From Candidatus Roizmanbacteria bacterium (GTDB lineage: Bacteria; Patescibacteriota; Microgenomatia; UBA1406; GWC2-37-13), in the NCBI GenBank assembly GCA_902200405.1, contig CABIKN020000078.1, forward strand, positions 1-32,638: DNA of 32,638 nucleotides. Reading direction: 5' to 3'. Every line of letters begins with the position of its first letter. Position 1 is the first letter of the stretch. A program made the translations under genes and the position numbers. The notes under the pieces are model-generated. The model did not search any database, was not told the DNA's origin, and saw nothing but the letters and a program-made list of their open reading frames with translations. Positions 24,343-32,638 of this stretch are shown here, piece after piece.

Positions 24343-26112
24343 TTACCTTTTAAACAACTTCATAAACGCTTCTTTTGGGATCTCGACTTTCCCGATCATC
24401 TTCATTTTTTTCTTACCTTCTTTTTGTTTATCCAAAAGTTTCCGTTTGCGACCAAAATCGCCGCCTCCGACTAATTTCCCACTTTTGATCAAAACGTCTT
24501 TTCTAAACGGTGCCAGACGGGACGAAGCAATTATTTTACCTTTATATTTTGCCTGAATTTTTACCTCATACTGTTGACGGGGGATTAATTCTTTTAAACG
24601 TGAAGTCAAAAAACTGGCCTTTTCGTAAGATCTTTCTTCAACAACAACTTCACTGAATTCATCGATGGGCTCTAAATTTAATAATAATTCTAATTTGTCC
24701 GCTTTCACTTGTTGATATCTCAAAAATTCCCAATCTAGGGAAGCGTAACCGGATGAAGCGCTTTTTAAGTTATCAAAAAAATCGGAAATTAATTCTGACA
24801 TCGGCAGTTCATATTCTAAAACTGTTTGATTTTTATTATCCATATTCATAAATTTTCCTCGATAATTTTGGCATAACTGCATGACTACGCCAACGTATGA
24901 GTCCGGACAAACGATCATAGCTTTAACATAAGGTTCAAAAAAATTATTGTTTTCATGTTTAAACTTAACTTGTGGCGGGGTCAAAACTAAAGAAAGATCA
25001 TACTCGCGCTCCAACCTTTCTCGAACAATGTCAGCATGAAGCAGACCTAAAAAACCGACTCGAAATCCAGCGCCTAAAGCGGTACTGTGGATTGAAGAAA
25101 ATTCAAGCGAAGAATCATTTAAATAAAGTTTATCTAATGCCTTTTGTAAATTTAGATAGTCTCCCGTATCAGTTGGAAAAATCGATGCAAACACCATTGG
25201 TTTGACTTTTTTATAACCAGGTAGTGATAAAGAAGGGTCGGTGACGATACTATCACCAACAGAAACTTTATGAATATCTTTTAAGTTCGTGACAACATAA
25301 CCAATGTCACCGTTTGAAATAACTTCCTGCGGAGTTAGGGCAGGTTTAAAATAACCAACCTCTTTGACTTCAAAAGCCTCATTCGCTGCAGAAAGTATCA
25401 CCTTCTTCCCTTTTTTGAGCTCTCCATCAAAGACGCGGACAAAAGCAATTACACCCCTGTGGGAATCGTAATAAGAATCAAAGATTAATGCCTGAACATT
25501 GTTTGGTGAAACCGAAGATGACAAATTTTTTGCGGTTTGTTGTTTTCCGTCAAAAAATTTCGTCATTGAGGTTTCTTTGGGAGAAGGTATTTTTTTAATA
25601 ATTGCCTCCAACAATTCCTTAACCCCAGCTCCAGTTTTTGCAGATACACAAAATATTTCTTCGTCGCGCACCCCCAAAAAATCGATTAATTGCTTTTTTG
25701 TTTTATCAACTTCAGCGTTGACCATATCAATTTTATTAACAACCGGAATTATTACTAAATTTTTTTCTATCGCTTTGTAAGCATTGGCAATCGTCTGCGC
25801 CTGGATCCCTTGGGTGGCATCGACTAACAAAACAACTCCTTCAACACATGCAAGCGTCCGATCAACTTCGTAAGAAAAATCAACATGACCGGGTGTGTCG
25901 ATCAGGTTAAGTATGAATTCTTTATATTTCATTCTTACCGGTGCCAACTTTATTGTAATTCCTCGTTCGCGCGAAATCGGATTTTGATCCAGCATCTGTG
26001 CTTCATGATGACCGGCTTCAACCGTTCCCGTTAACTCCAACAAACGATCGGCTAGGGTTGATTTTCCGTGATCAATATGAGCAATGATGGCAAAATTTCG
26101 AATATTTTTCAT
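24343..26112 (-). CDS. lepA: Elongation factor 4 (LepA)
   Basis: 589 aa, normal for this ribosome-associated GTPase. G1 AHIDHGKST (about 10-18), G2 region with RERGITI, G3 DTPGH, G4 NKID; domains II-III; the LepA-specific C-terminal domain with SGKLVGGGDFGRKRKLLDKQ (quoted in part) and GRKRKLLDKQKEGKKKMK. The ATG overlaps the TGA of the upstream glycosyltransferase gene (ATGA), so the two are translationally coupled although unrelated in function. Confidence 0.97.
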   Translation of the reverse strand: MKNIRNFAIIAHIDHGKSTLADRLLELTGTVEAGHHEAQMLDQNPISRERGITIKLAPVRMKYKEFILNLIDTPGHVDFSYEVDRTLACVEGVVLLVDATQGIQAQTIANAYKAIEKNLVIIPVVNKIDMVNAEVDKTKKQLIDFLGVRDEEIFCVSAKTGAGVKELLEAIIKKIPSPKETSMTKFFDGKQQTAKNLSSSVSPNNVQALIFDSYYDSHRGVIAFVRVFDGELKKGKKVILSAANEAFEVKEVGYFKPALTPQEVISNGDIGYVVTNLKDIHKVSVGDSIVTDPSLSLPGYKKVKPMVFASIFPTDTGDYLNLQKALDKLYLNDSSLEFSSIHSTALGAGFRVGFLGLLHADIVRERLEREYDLSLVLTPPQVKFKHENNNFFEPYVKAMIVCPDSYVGVVMQLCQNYRGKFMNMDNKNQTVLEYELPMSELISDFFDNLKSASSGYASLDWEFLRYQQVKADKLELLLNLEPIDEFSEVVVEERSYEKASFLTSRLKELIPRQQYEVKIQAKYKGKIIASSRLAPFRKDVLIKSGKLVGGGDFGRKRKLLDKQKEGKKKMKMIGKVEIPKEAFMKLFKR

Positions 26113-27236
26113 ATTTTTAAAACCTTATAATAAAATTCTTCTGTTTCTTTAGCGATTTTTTCCCAACTATATTTCTCTCTCTTCGTTAATAACCATTTCC
26201 TTATTCTTTTCCTCTTTGAATCGTCTAACACTAAGCTTTTTATGGCCTCCCTAAATAATTTAGTGTTTTTATGGGAAACGATCAGATCACTGTCCGGATA
26301 TCCAGACAATATTTCTTTGACACCATTACTATCAAATCCAACTATAGGTATTCCACAAGACATTGCCTCCAGTATAGTAATGGCAAAATTTTCATTTCTA
26401 TATGGAGCACAAAAAATATCACTGTTCTGATAGTATTTAATTTTATTTTTTCCTGTAATATATCCTTTGAATTCGACGAAATTTTCTAGTTGGTTATTTT
26501 TTACGTATTTTTTACACGTAATCAAGTGAGGCCCGTCTCCTAAGACAATCAATTTAATGTTTGGAATGTCTTTTATTAATTCTCTTAAAGTTTTTAAAAG
26601 AATCATTAATCCTTTCCTCGGTACTATTCTCGCTACAAAAAGAAGGGTTATTTTTTTATTTTTATTTTCAAGAGGATAAAACAAATTTGAATGAACACCA
26701 TTATTGATGACGATTTTCTTTACCTTCGCAGGTAAGAGAGAGCCCCATCTTTTAATTCCTATTTTTGAAACAAATATCGACCCACTAACTTTTTTAAAAT
26801 AATCTTGAAATAGTGGAATAAAGCCATTTATGATATTAAATCTGGAGCTTTCATCCCATGCTGTATGAAAAGTCGTCACAATTGGTAATTTTGCTTTTTT
26901 TAATATCTCCCATGCAATCAAAGGTAAATATGGATCGTGAATATGGATTAGGTCAAATTTAGCTTGATTCTCAATTGTTTTAACAGGTTCGTTATATTCT
27001 TTTGATTTAACTGTCAAAAAAATTGTTGCTTCTTTAAAAAAAGGGACTTCAACCAAGTTAGTAATTTTTTTATAGTTTTTAAAAGGAAGAGCACTCTTTC
27101 TATTTGGTCCAAACAAATATACTAAATGTCCAAGCTTAGTTAATTCTTGACTAATATAATATATATGATGAAGTAGTCCATCGGGTTTCTCAGGATTACT
27201 GGAAAAAAACATTGCAATTTTTAATTTTTTTTTCAT
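26109..27236 (-). CDS. GT4 glycosyltransferase, PimA-like
   Basis: 375 aa, GT-B fold. N-terminal Rossmann domain begins KIAMFFSSNPEKPDGLLHHI, contains FDLIHIHDPYLPL and TTFHTAWDES. The C-terminal donor domain starts LLFVARIVPRKGL and carries the E-x7-E motif in ENFAITILEAMSCGIPIVG (about 278-296). Layout resembles phosphatidylinositol mannosyltransferase PimA and other GT4 lipid glycosyltransferases that act on the inner membrane face. Sugar and acceptor are unknown. The divergent neighbour, 12 bp away, may be a CDP-alcohol phosphotransferase relative, which would fit a phosphoglycolipid pathway. Confidence 0.85.
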   Translation of the reverse strand: MKKKLKIAMFFSSNPEKPDGLLHHIYYISQELTKLGHLVYLFGPNRKSALPFKNYKKITNLVEVPFFKEATIFLTVKSKEYNEPVKTIENQAKFDLIHIHDPYLPLIAWEILKKAKLPIVTTFHTAWDESSRFNIINGFIPLFQDYFKKVSGSIFVSKIGIKRWGSLLPAKVKKIVINNGVHSNLFYPLENKNKKITLLFVARIVPRKGLMILLKTLRELIKDIPNIKLIVLGDGPHLITCKKYVKNNQLENFVEFKGYITGKNKIKYYQNSDIFCAPYRNENFAITILEAMSCGIPIVGFDSNGVKEILSGYPDSDLIVSHKNTKLFREAIKSLVLDDSKRKRIRKWLLTKREKYSWEKIAKETEEFYYKVLKI

Positions 27237-27241
27237 ATACT
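27236..27241 (+). promoter_or_regulatory. -10 box of the small membrane protein gene
   Basis: TATACT, ending 7 nt before the ATG at 27249, overlapping the divergent glycosyltransferase start codon. Confidence 0.4.
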
Positions 27242-27248
27242 TTAATTA

Positions 27249-27782
27249 ATGTATTATTTTGTTGTTTTGTTAAGAATAATATCTGCTCCTTTAATCTTTG
27301 TCTGGCCCTTACAAGTCATAATTTTATCATTTTTTTTAGACGTTATAGATATAGAATTCGCTTCTCGTAAAGTTCTTACTTTGGCAAAATATGAGAGATA
27401 TGATAAGGCTCTGGACTTGTGGTGGTATCTTAATGCAATGGCTTTCAGTTGGTTTTATTTACCTGACTATAAATTTTTGTTATTGATATTATTTATTTTT
27501 AGAAGCATCGGTGAAATTATATTCTTTATAAAAAATAATCGGAGAATATTTTTTCTTTTCCCTAATTTTTTTGAAAATATTTTTTTCCTTATTTTCTTTT
27601 CAATTTATTTTAGACAGTTGAATTTTTTACTTGATAAAAAGTTTATATTTTTTTCTTTATCAGTTGTAATAATTGGGAAGATATTTCAGGAGTGGTGGGT
27701 TCATATTGCCCAAATTTCCATACCGGAACATTTCTTCGGAAAGAAAAGAAAATGGAGAAAAAAAACTACTAAGGTTTTGTAG
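27249..27782 (+). CDS. Membrane protein, possible degenerate CDP-alcohol phosphotransferase
   Basis: 177 aa with five or six hydrophobic segments; not recognised by overall sequence. After an opening LLRIISAPLIFV, which resembles the first helix of PgsA-type enzymes, the segment DVIDIEFASRKV...YDKALD (about residues 31-56) has aspartates at relative positions 0, 3, 21 and 25 and alanine at 7. That is the exact spacing of the CDP-alcohol phosphatidyltransferase signature D-x2-D-G-x2-AR-x8-G-x3-D-x3-D. Both glycines are replaced and the arginine is shifted by one. Length matches the family (about 180). Its 3' end overlaps the convergent secreted protein gene by 14 bp. The assignment is a hypothesis. 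Confidence 0.5.
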   Translation: MYYFVVLLRIISAPLIFVWPLQVIILSFFLDVIDIEFASRKVLTLAKYERYDKALDLWWYLNAMAFSWFYLPDYKFLLLILFIFRSIGEIIFFIKNNRRIFFLFPNFFENIFFLIFFSIYFRQLNFLLDKKFIFFSLSVVIIGKIFQEWWVHIAQISIPEHFFGKKRKWRKKTTKVL

Positions 27783-29457
27783 ATTTAAAATACTCTATAA
27801 ATTTTTGCCACCATGATTTCTTGGTTGTTGGTTGAGAAACCGGTTGGGACGGCGAAACATAATCCGATACTCCAAGAGTTGGAGTTTTGATAGTTTTTGT
27901 CTGTTCAACAGTTGGCTCTTTGATTGATGAAGACGTTTTTAAAGAAGTAGAATCATTCACAATAGTTTGGACAAAACCACCGTCCGTTTTTGCCAACATC
28001 CAATTACTCCAACTACCGGTAGCACAACCATTGCCAGCCCGTACTTTAAAATAATAATTAGTATTAGGAGCTAATTCATTAATCGTATAATCAATCACCC
28101 CATCATAATATCCTTTATCAAACTTAACACCAAATCTTTCGTCTCCTTGAGTAAATCCATAAGCAATATAATATTGATCAACGGCATTATTGACTGGAGT
28201 AAAAAATAATTTAGCGGTATTTTTTGTTGTATCTATCTGAAACAAATCCGGAGAATGATCAGGCGCTTGTTTGTCACAACCTGGAGTCGTTGGACTTGAT
28301 GTACTTGATGATCCGCTAGATGAACTTTCAACCGCGGTAAAAGTAGTAAAATGGGCAGCATTAAAAACCAAGGTTTGGGTTGATTTATCATAGGTTAGAC
28401 TTGAGGTAACACCACTCGAATCATCTACGCCATCTATCTGTATTTTTGGACTATTGAGATTAATGCCATACATGGTAATTACCGCTCCGGCGTTTTTTAA
28501 TTCCAATACAGCCTTTGCGTCCAAATTCAAACTTCCATTTGCACCAACCATCTTTGATCCTATGCTCTTCATAAATCTCTGTACTGTTGGGTCAAGCATG
28601 TTGACTGCTTGGGAAAACGCAACTTTCACAACACCAGTCTGGTGCATTGTAAAATTAGTGATTGATCTAAAATCAGTAACTGAGCTAAAATCCGTAGTAC
28701 CTGATCCGGAAAAAAACGTACGGATATCAAGATTGACCGGGCCGCCATCAAGACATTTATATGTCGAACTACTTCCAGAAGTAACTTTTATCAAAGGCAT
28801 ACCTCCACCCATTGTTGCCAAAGTTACCGTATGGGTCGCTTTATATTTTCCGTTACCTTGACTAACAGCAGTTTCCGTATTAGCATTGGAAAAAAGAGTG
28901 GCAGTATAATCGCCCTCAATATAGGAATAGTCTACTTTAACCGTATAATCGTCCCTGTCTGCTACTACAATAATGTTAGCTGTTCTTCCAGCATATAGAA
29001 AGCTTCCTTTTTGTTGATCTTCGTAATAAGCACGAAAGATAACAGGAGTGCCAGCCGCCAGGGTGCAGGTCGGAGGAGTAGCGGAAAATTCTTCCAGATC
29101 AGAATCCGTTCCGGCCGGAACTTGAAATTTAAAGCTAATCGTACCTAAATCGAAATTTTCGTCTGTACTCACTTTAATTGGAAACGTGATTGTATCGGCA
29201 TACTCAAAAGAGGATGGTGCAGTAATAGTGAAAGTCCAGCTTCCCGCAGCAAGTGACTGTGAAAATGTTCCATCGGCAGCAGTACTTCCGGTAACTGTTG
29301 TTGGACCTGTTTTTGTAAATGTGTAACTGACAACTGCAGTTTCTCCATGAGGTCCAACGATCGTTCCTGAAACAGTAGAATCAACAGCTGACACAGAAAA
29401 TGTTAAAAAAGAAAACACTACTAAAACAAGAAAAAAGGAAGCGATTTTTTTAAACAT
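27769..29457 (-). CDS. Secreted protein with Ig-like and FnIII domains
   Basis: 562 aa. Signal peptide MFKKIASFFLVLVVFSFLTF up to about residue 24 (SVSA). Residues 28-115 look like a carboxypeptidase-regulatory or Cna-B-type beta domain (STVSGTIVGPHGETAVVSY). A large beta-rich middle follows (about 115-375), then a Ser/Thr linker (376-390), and a fibronectin type III domain (about 400-490, with NELAPNTNYYFKVRAGNG). The C-terminus is a short aromatic, basic tail (KKSWWQKFIEYFKSTKP) without a membrane anchor. Three or so scattered cysteines. Probably a surface or envelope protein used in attachment; this role is inferred. Confidence 0.75.
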   Translation of the reverse strand: MFKKIASFFLVLVVFSFLTFSVSAVDSTVSGTIVGPHGETAVVSYTFTKTGPTTVTGSTAADGTFSQSLAAGSWTFTITAPSSFEYADTITFPIKVSTDENFDLGTISFKFQVPAGTDSDLEEFSATPPTCTLAAGTPVIFRAYYEDQQKGSFLYAGRTANIIVVADRDDYTVKVDYSYIEGDYTATLFSNANTETAVSQGNGKYKATHTVTLATMGGGMPLIKVTSGSSSTYKCLDGGPVNLDIRTFFSGSGTTDFSSVTDFRSITNFTMHQTGVVKVAFSQAVNMLDPTVQRFMKSIGSKMVGANGSLNLDAKAVLELKNAGAVITMYGINLNSPKIQIDGVDDSSGVTSSLTYDKSTQTLVFNAAHFTTFTAVESSSSGSSSTSSPTTPGCDKQAPDHSPDLFQIDTTKNTAKLFFTPVNNAVDQYYIAYGFTQGDERFGVKFDKGYYDGVIDYTINELAPNTNYYFKVRAGNGCATGSWSNWMLAKTDGGFVQTIVNDSTSLKTSSSIKEPTVEQTKTIKTPTLGVSDYVSPSQPVSQPTTKKSWWQKFIEYFKSTKP

Positions 29458-29510
29458 TTTGTTTACAAACGTTTAACTATGCTTAATGATAAATAATAGT
29501 TTTCAGTTTG

Positions 29511-30617
29511 TCAAATCTTATCAATGATCTTTTCCCACGGAAATATGTCTCTACCAAAATGTCCGTAAGAGGCCGTTTTGAAATAAATTGGCCGTCTTAG
29601 ATTTAATCCGTCAATGATACCTTTTAGAGAAGTATCTAATAATTTTTCAGCAAAACTGTTGATTACTTTTAAAGACTTTTTTTCCGTTCCATATGTTTCC
29701 GTTTCTTGCATAACTGGTTTTTTGGCTCCGATAAAATATGCTAGTCGCACTTCGCAGCGGTCGGCTAACTTATTAGCAACTATATTTTTTGCTAAATAGC
29801 GAGCTGCATAAGCAGCTGACCTATCTACTTTTGTTGGATCTTTCCCAGAAAAGGCCCCACCACCTTGTCTGGCCATTCCTCCGTAAGTATCAACGATTAT
29901 CTTTCTTCCAGTTACTCCAGTGTCAGACGCCGGTCCTCCAATATGCCAAACTCCTGTTCCATTGACAATTAGTTGATTACGATTAATTTTAAAATCGTAT
30001 TCTTTTAAAATTGGAGTCACTAATAAATTAAATAAATCCTCTTTAACCTGTTCCAATTTAATTTTTTCGCTATGAGGAACGGCTAGGACAACATTTTCAA
30101 TTGATTTAGGAATCCCTTTTTCATAACCAACAGTTACCTGAGTTTTTCCATCGGGCCGTAAATAGGGGAGCATCTTGGATTTTCGAAGATCGTCCATACC
30201 CATTGCCAGTCTATGAGCAAGCATAATCGGCAAAGGCATTAATTCTTTAGTTTCGCGGCTTGCATATCCAAACATCATTCCCTGATCTCCCGCACCTAAG
30301 TTATCTACACCAACAGCAATTTCCGGTGATTGAGTATGAATTTTAACAATAATTTCTGATTTGTCAGAAAAATTTAATACCGGAATTGTATAGCCTAGAT
30401 CCTTAACTACCTGCTTGGCAATTTTTTTATAGTTTAATTTCGCTTTTGTGGTTACTTCTCCAGCCATGGCCAAAAAGTTTTTCGTCACCATCGTCTCAAC
30501 AGCAACTCGGGAATATTTATCCACCTTTAAAGCCGCGTCCAGTATCGCGTCAGATACCTGATCACAAATTTTATCGGGATGCCCAGCGCAAACTGATTCA
30601 GAAGTAAAAGTATTCAT
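29511..30617 (-). CDS. metK: S-adenosylmethionine synthetase
   Basis: 368 aa, slightly shorter than the usual 380-400. Makes SAM from methionine and ATP. N-terminal SESVCAGHPDKICDQVSDAI, the GAGDQGMMFGYA hexapeptide region, and GGGAFSGKDPTKVDRSAAY are all intact, as is the C-terminal GHFGRDIFPWE. It lies 30 bp downstream of ahcY on the same strand and is probably co-transcribed. Confidence 0.97.
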   Translation of the reverse strand: MNTFTSESVCAGHPDKICDQVSDAILDAALKVDKYSRVAVETMVTKNFLAMAGEVTTKAKLNYKKIAKQVVKDLGYTIPVLNFSDKSEIIVKIHTQSPEIAVGVDNLGAGDQGMMFGYASRETKELMPLPIMLAHRLAMGMDDLRKSKMLPYLRPDGKTQVTVGYEKGIPKSIENVVLAVPHSEKIKLEQVKEDLFNLLVTPILKEYDFKINRNQLIVNGTGVWHIGGPASDTGVTGRKIIVDTYGGMARQGGGAFSGKDPTKVDRSAAYAARYLAKNIVANKLADRCEVRLAYFIGAKKPVMQETETYGTEKKSLKVINSFAEKLLDTSLKGIIDGLNLRRPIYFKTASYGHFGRDIFPWEKIIDKI

Positions 30618-30647
30618 ATAATTAATTTAAAGCGAAGATACTAAATT

Positions 30648-31901
30648 TTAAGTCCCCTCCTCCCAGCTATTTAAATATTTCTTTTGTTCTTTGGTTAATT
30701 TATCTATCCTAACACCTTCCGAATCTAATTTCAATCGGGCAATTTCGGCATCTAGTTCAGCAGGTAAAGAATAAACCTTATTTTTTAATTTACCCCGATT
30801 ACCCCAAACATATTCTGCGCCCATTGCCTGTCCGGCAAAACTCATATCCATGACCGAGGCCGGATGACCTTCGGCAGCGGCCAAATTAACAAGTCGTCCT
30901 TCGGCTAACAAATATATTTTCTTTGATCCCAAATCGTATTCTTCAACCATTGGTCTGACTCGGGTAATTTTTTTTGCCAACTTTTTCATAGCCTCTTTAT
31001 TTATTTCAACATCAAAATGACCGGCGTTGGCAAGTATTACGCCAGGCTTAGCTACTTTTAAATGCTCTTCGTCAATGACATGTTTGTTTCCGGTTGTTGA
31101 AAGTACAACGTCGGCTTGTTTAATGGCTTCTTTTAAAGTCATTACTAAAAAGCCGTCCATCAAGGCTTCAAGAGCTTTGACCGGGTCAACCTCGGTAACG
31201 ATCACCTGAGCTCCCATCCCCTTGGCTCTCATTGCCACCCCGCGTCCACACCAACCGTATCCACAAACGACAAATTTTTTTCCGGCAAGCAAAATGTTGG
31301 TCGCCCTGATAATTCCATCAATCGTAGACTGACCAGTCCCATAACGGTTATCAAATAAGTGCTTTGTTAAATTATCATTGACCGCAAGGACTGGGATTTT
31401 TAAAGCCTTGTCTTTTTCCATGGCTCGCAAACGAATTACACCGGTGGTTGTTTCCTCACTTGATCCAACGACACCAGATAGCAAATCAGTCCTTTTACTG
31501 TGAAGTAGGCCGACTAAATCAGCTCCATCATCCATCGTCAAATTTGGTTTTTCATCCAAGACTTGATTTAAATGTGAATAATAGCTTTTATTATCCTCGC
31601 CTTTTATAGCAAAAGTTGGAATTCCATAATCCTTGACAAGGGAAGCGGCTACAGCATCGTTGGTTGATAGGGGATTGGAGGCACACAAAAATACTTTTGC
31701 CCCTCCCTCTTTTAAAGTAATCATTAGATTGGCTGTTTCGGAAGTGACGTGAAGACAACAGGCAATTGTCACACCTTTCAAGGTCTGTTCTTTTTTGAAT
31801 CTTTTACGAATCAAATCCAACACCGGCATCTGTAAGTAAGCCCAGTTAATTAACTGATTTCCCAAGGGAGCAAGTTTAATATCCTTGATGTCCGATTTCA
31901 T
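30648..31901 (-). CDS. ahcY: Adenosylhomocysteinase
   Basis: 417 aa. Splits S-adenosylhomocysteine into adenosine and homocysteine. Catalytic regions [10 protein letters not shown] and [19 protein letters not shown], the NAD-binding loop [20 protein letters not shown] (about 212-231) and the C-terminal [11 protein letters not shown] are present. The [10 protein letters not shown] segment is the form found in archaea and Thermotoga rather than the YGCRESL form. The start lies 8 nt after an extended -10 box. With metK and the adenosine-kinase-like gene it forms a SAM cycle. Confidence 0.96.
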   Translation of the reverse strand: MKSDIKDIKLAPLGNQLINWAYLQMPVLDLIRKRFKKEQTLKGVTIACCLHVTSETANLMITLKEGGAKVFLCASNPLSTNDAVAASLVKDYGIPTFAIKGEDNKSYYSHLNQVLDEKPNLTMDDGADLVGLLHSKRTDLLSGVVGSSEETTTGVIRLRAMEKDKALKIPVLAVNDNLTKHLFDNRYGTGQSTIDGIIRATNILLAGKKFVVCGYGWCGRGVAMRAKGMGAQVIVTEVDPVKALEALMDGFLVMTLKEAIKQADVVLSTTGNKHVIDEEHLKVAKPGVILANAGHFDVEINKEAMKKLAKKITRVRPMVEEYDLGSKKIYLLAEGRLVNLAAAEGHPASVMDMSFAGQAMGAEYVWGNRGKLKNKVYSLPAELDAEIARLKLDSEGVRIDKLTKEQKKYLNSWEEGT

Positions 31902-31909
31902 AAGCTATT

Positions 31910-31918
31910 AATATAACA
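31910..31918 (-). promoter_or_regulatory. Extended -10 of ahcY
   Basis: TGTTATATT on the minus strand, ending 8 nt before the ATG at 31901. Confidence 0.5.
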
Positions 31919-31926
31919 AATTATTT

Positions 31927-32638
31927 TTAATATTTCATCCTTTTTTCTATCTCTTTTTTCGTTGGCTTATGATTCACTGTCCCATATTTCTCAATTGCAA
32001 AGCTCGCCATAACATTTCCCAATTTTAAACAATCTTTAGTTGAATAGTTCCGTAACAATCCCGCCACAAATCCGCCTCTCCAGGCATCTCCCGCCCCCGT
32101 CGGATCAACCATTTTTTCCACCTTCACTGATTTAACCGATTCAACTGACTTGACTGACTCGACAGATTCAACAAATTTAACACCTTTTTCCCCCAATGTT
32201 ATAATAACGCTTATCCCTGTCTCAATTAATCGATTAATCGATAGATTTAACCGTTTCAGAATCATCGCTATTTCATAATCATTTCCTACTAAATACCGGC
32301 AGTTCATTACTCCCATCTCTAAATCTTGATCGCTGATCCATGTTAAGGTCATTCCAGGATCATAAAAATAGGGGACTTTGTTTTTGATCGCTTCTTTTTG
32401 AAAATATAAAAAAGAATTTTTATGATTAGCGGAAATAATCAAGAGGTCTTTCTTCTTGTTTATTTTTTTAAAATCAATGTATGGAATTTTTTCCGAAGCT
32501 CCATAATAAAATCCCCAGATTTGATTATTTTTCGTATCGGTGATGACCGACCCTGCCGACGTATATAATTTTTTATCAACAATCACCCCAGTGGCATCAA
32601 TCTTATTTTTTTTAAAAAAATTAATAAAATCTTTGCCA
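31927..32638 (-). CDS. PfkB-family carbohydrate/adenosine kinase (partial)
   Basis: The reading frame is open through the right edge, so the N-terminus is missing; the GTG at 32586 is an internal valine, because the family sequence (GKDFINFFKKNKIDATGV) continues upstream of it. The C-terminal PfkB signature DPTGAGDAWRGGFVAG is clear, with YLVGNDYE and ITLGEKGVKF ahead of it. Adjacent ahcY suggests adenosine as substrate, which would pull the SAH hydrolase reaction forward; this is inferred. An in-frame SVESVK-type repeat (DNA 32123-32172) sits directly before KMVDPTGAGD. An exact operator core of the TrpR-like regulator lies at 32229-32242. Confidence 0.87.
   Translation of the reverse strand, partial: GKDFINFFKKNKIDATGVIVDKKLYTSAGSVITDTKNNQIWGFYYGASEKIPYIDFKKINKKKDLLIISANHKNSFLYFQKEAIKNKVPYFYDPGMTLTWISDQDLEMGVMNCRYLVGNDYEIAMILKRLNLSINRLIETGISVIITLGEKGVKFVESVESVKSVESVKSVKVEKMVDPTGAGDAWRGGFVAGLLRNYSTKDCLKLGNVMASFAIEKYGTVNHKPTKKEIEKRMKY
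32123..32172. repeat. In-frame simple repeat in the PfkB kinase gene
   Basis: Degenerate units of about 9 bp (GATTCAACT, GACTTGACT, GACTCGACA) encode alternating SVES/SVKS on the minus strand. Confidence 0.65.
32229..32242. promoter_or_regulatory. Exact operator-core match inside the PfkB kinase gene
   Basis: ATCGATTAATCGAT, the same perfect 14-bp palindrome as at 561-574. It may be a binding site or coincidence. Confidence 0.35.

Overview
The window looks like part of a streamlined, AT-rich bacterial chromosome. It resembles a Candidate Phyla Radiation (Patescibacteria) genome, most likely of the Microgenomates kind. This is inferred from gene content and style: very short spacers, shortened or diverged versions of housekeeping proteins (release factor 1 without domain 1, FolD and HisRS with altered signatures), small lineage-type hypothetical proteins, and salvage instead of synthesis (riboflavin uptake plus kinase). 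TAA, TAG and TGA are all used as stops, so UGA is not recoded here.

Layout. 1-680: a TrpR/YerC-like regulator gene surrounded on both sides by its own palindromic sites. 737-3185: recR and RNase J (minus). 3220-6781: a SufT/MIP18-like protein, a K/E/Q-rich hypothetical, tRNA-Pro(CGG), an MFS exporter and cysS (plus). 6856-8538: a GT-C membrane glycosyltransferase (minus). 8569-11470: the classic rpsF-ssb-rpsR group, then a barrel-sandwich-like hypothetical overlapping an S41 protease. 11566-12099: a second TrpR-like gene with a different private palindrome on both sides. 12165-22345: a long plus-strand information-processing block (hisS, short prfA, rpmE, rplJ, rplL, gyrB, ppa, gyrA, folD, miaA). 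22342-23882: a standalone riboflavin kinase divergent from an FMN-riboswitch-controlled EamA transporter. 23899-24295: a palindromic repeat and a 77-codon gene whose promoter spacer is a triplet repeat. 24343-27782: lepA and a PimA-like glycosyltransferase, divergent from a small membrane protein with a degenerate CDP-alcohol phosphotransferase motif. 27769-29457: a secreted FnIII protein. 29511 to the end: metK, ahcY and a PfkB kinase that runs off the window (SAM cycle).

Two patterns run across the window. First, at least thirteen genes have a -10 box (TATAAT-like, often with an extended TGN) ending only 6-9 nt before the start codon, which predicts leaderless mRNAs; Shine-Dalgarno sequences are rare. 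Second, short degenerate tandem or inverted repeats fill the spacers, and similar repeats appear in frame inside recR, miaA, the PfkB kinase and the GT-C glycosyltransferase.

The best candidate for an undescribed system is the pair of TrpR-like cassettes. The two proteins are clearly diverged and have different palindromes, yet share a nearly identical 28-bp upstream box that carries the -35 element. Each gene is bracketed by its own palindrome before the start and after the stop. Exact 14-mer operator cores of the first regulator also occur inside miaA and the PfkB kinase gene.
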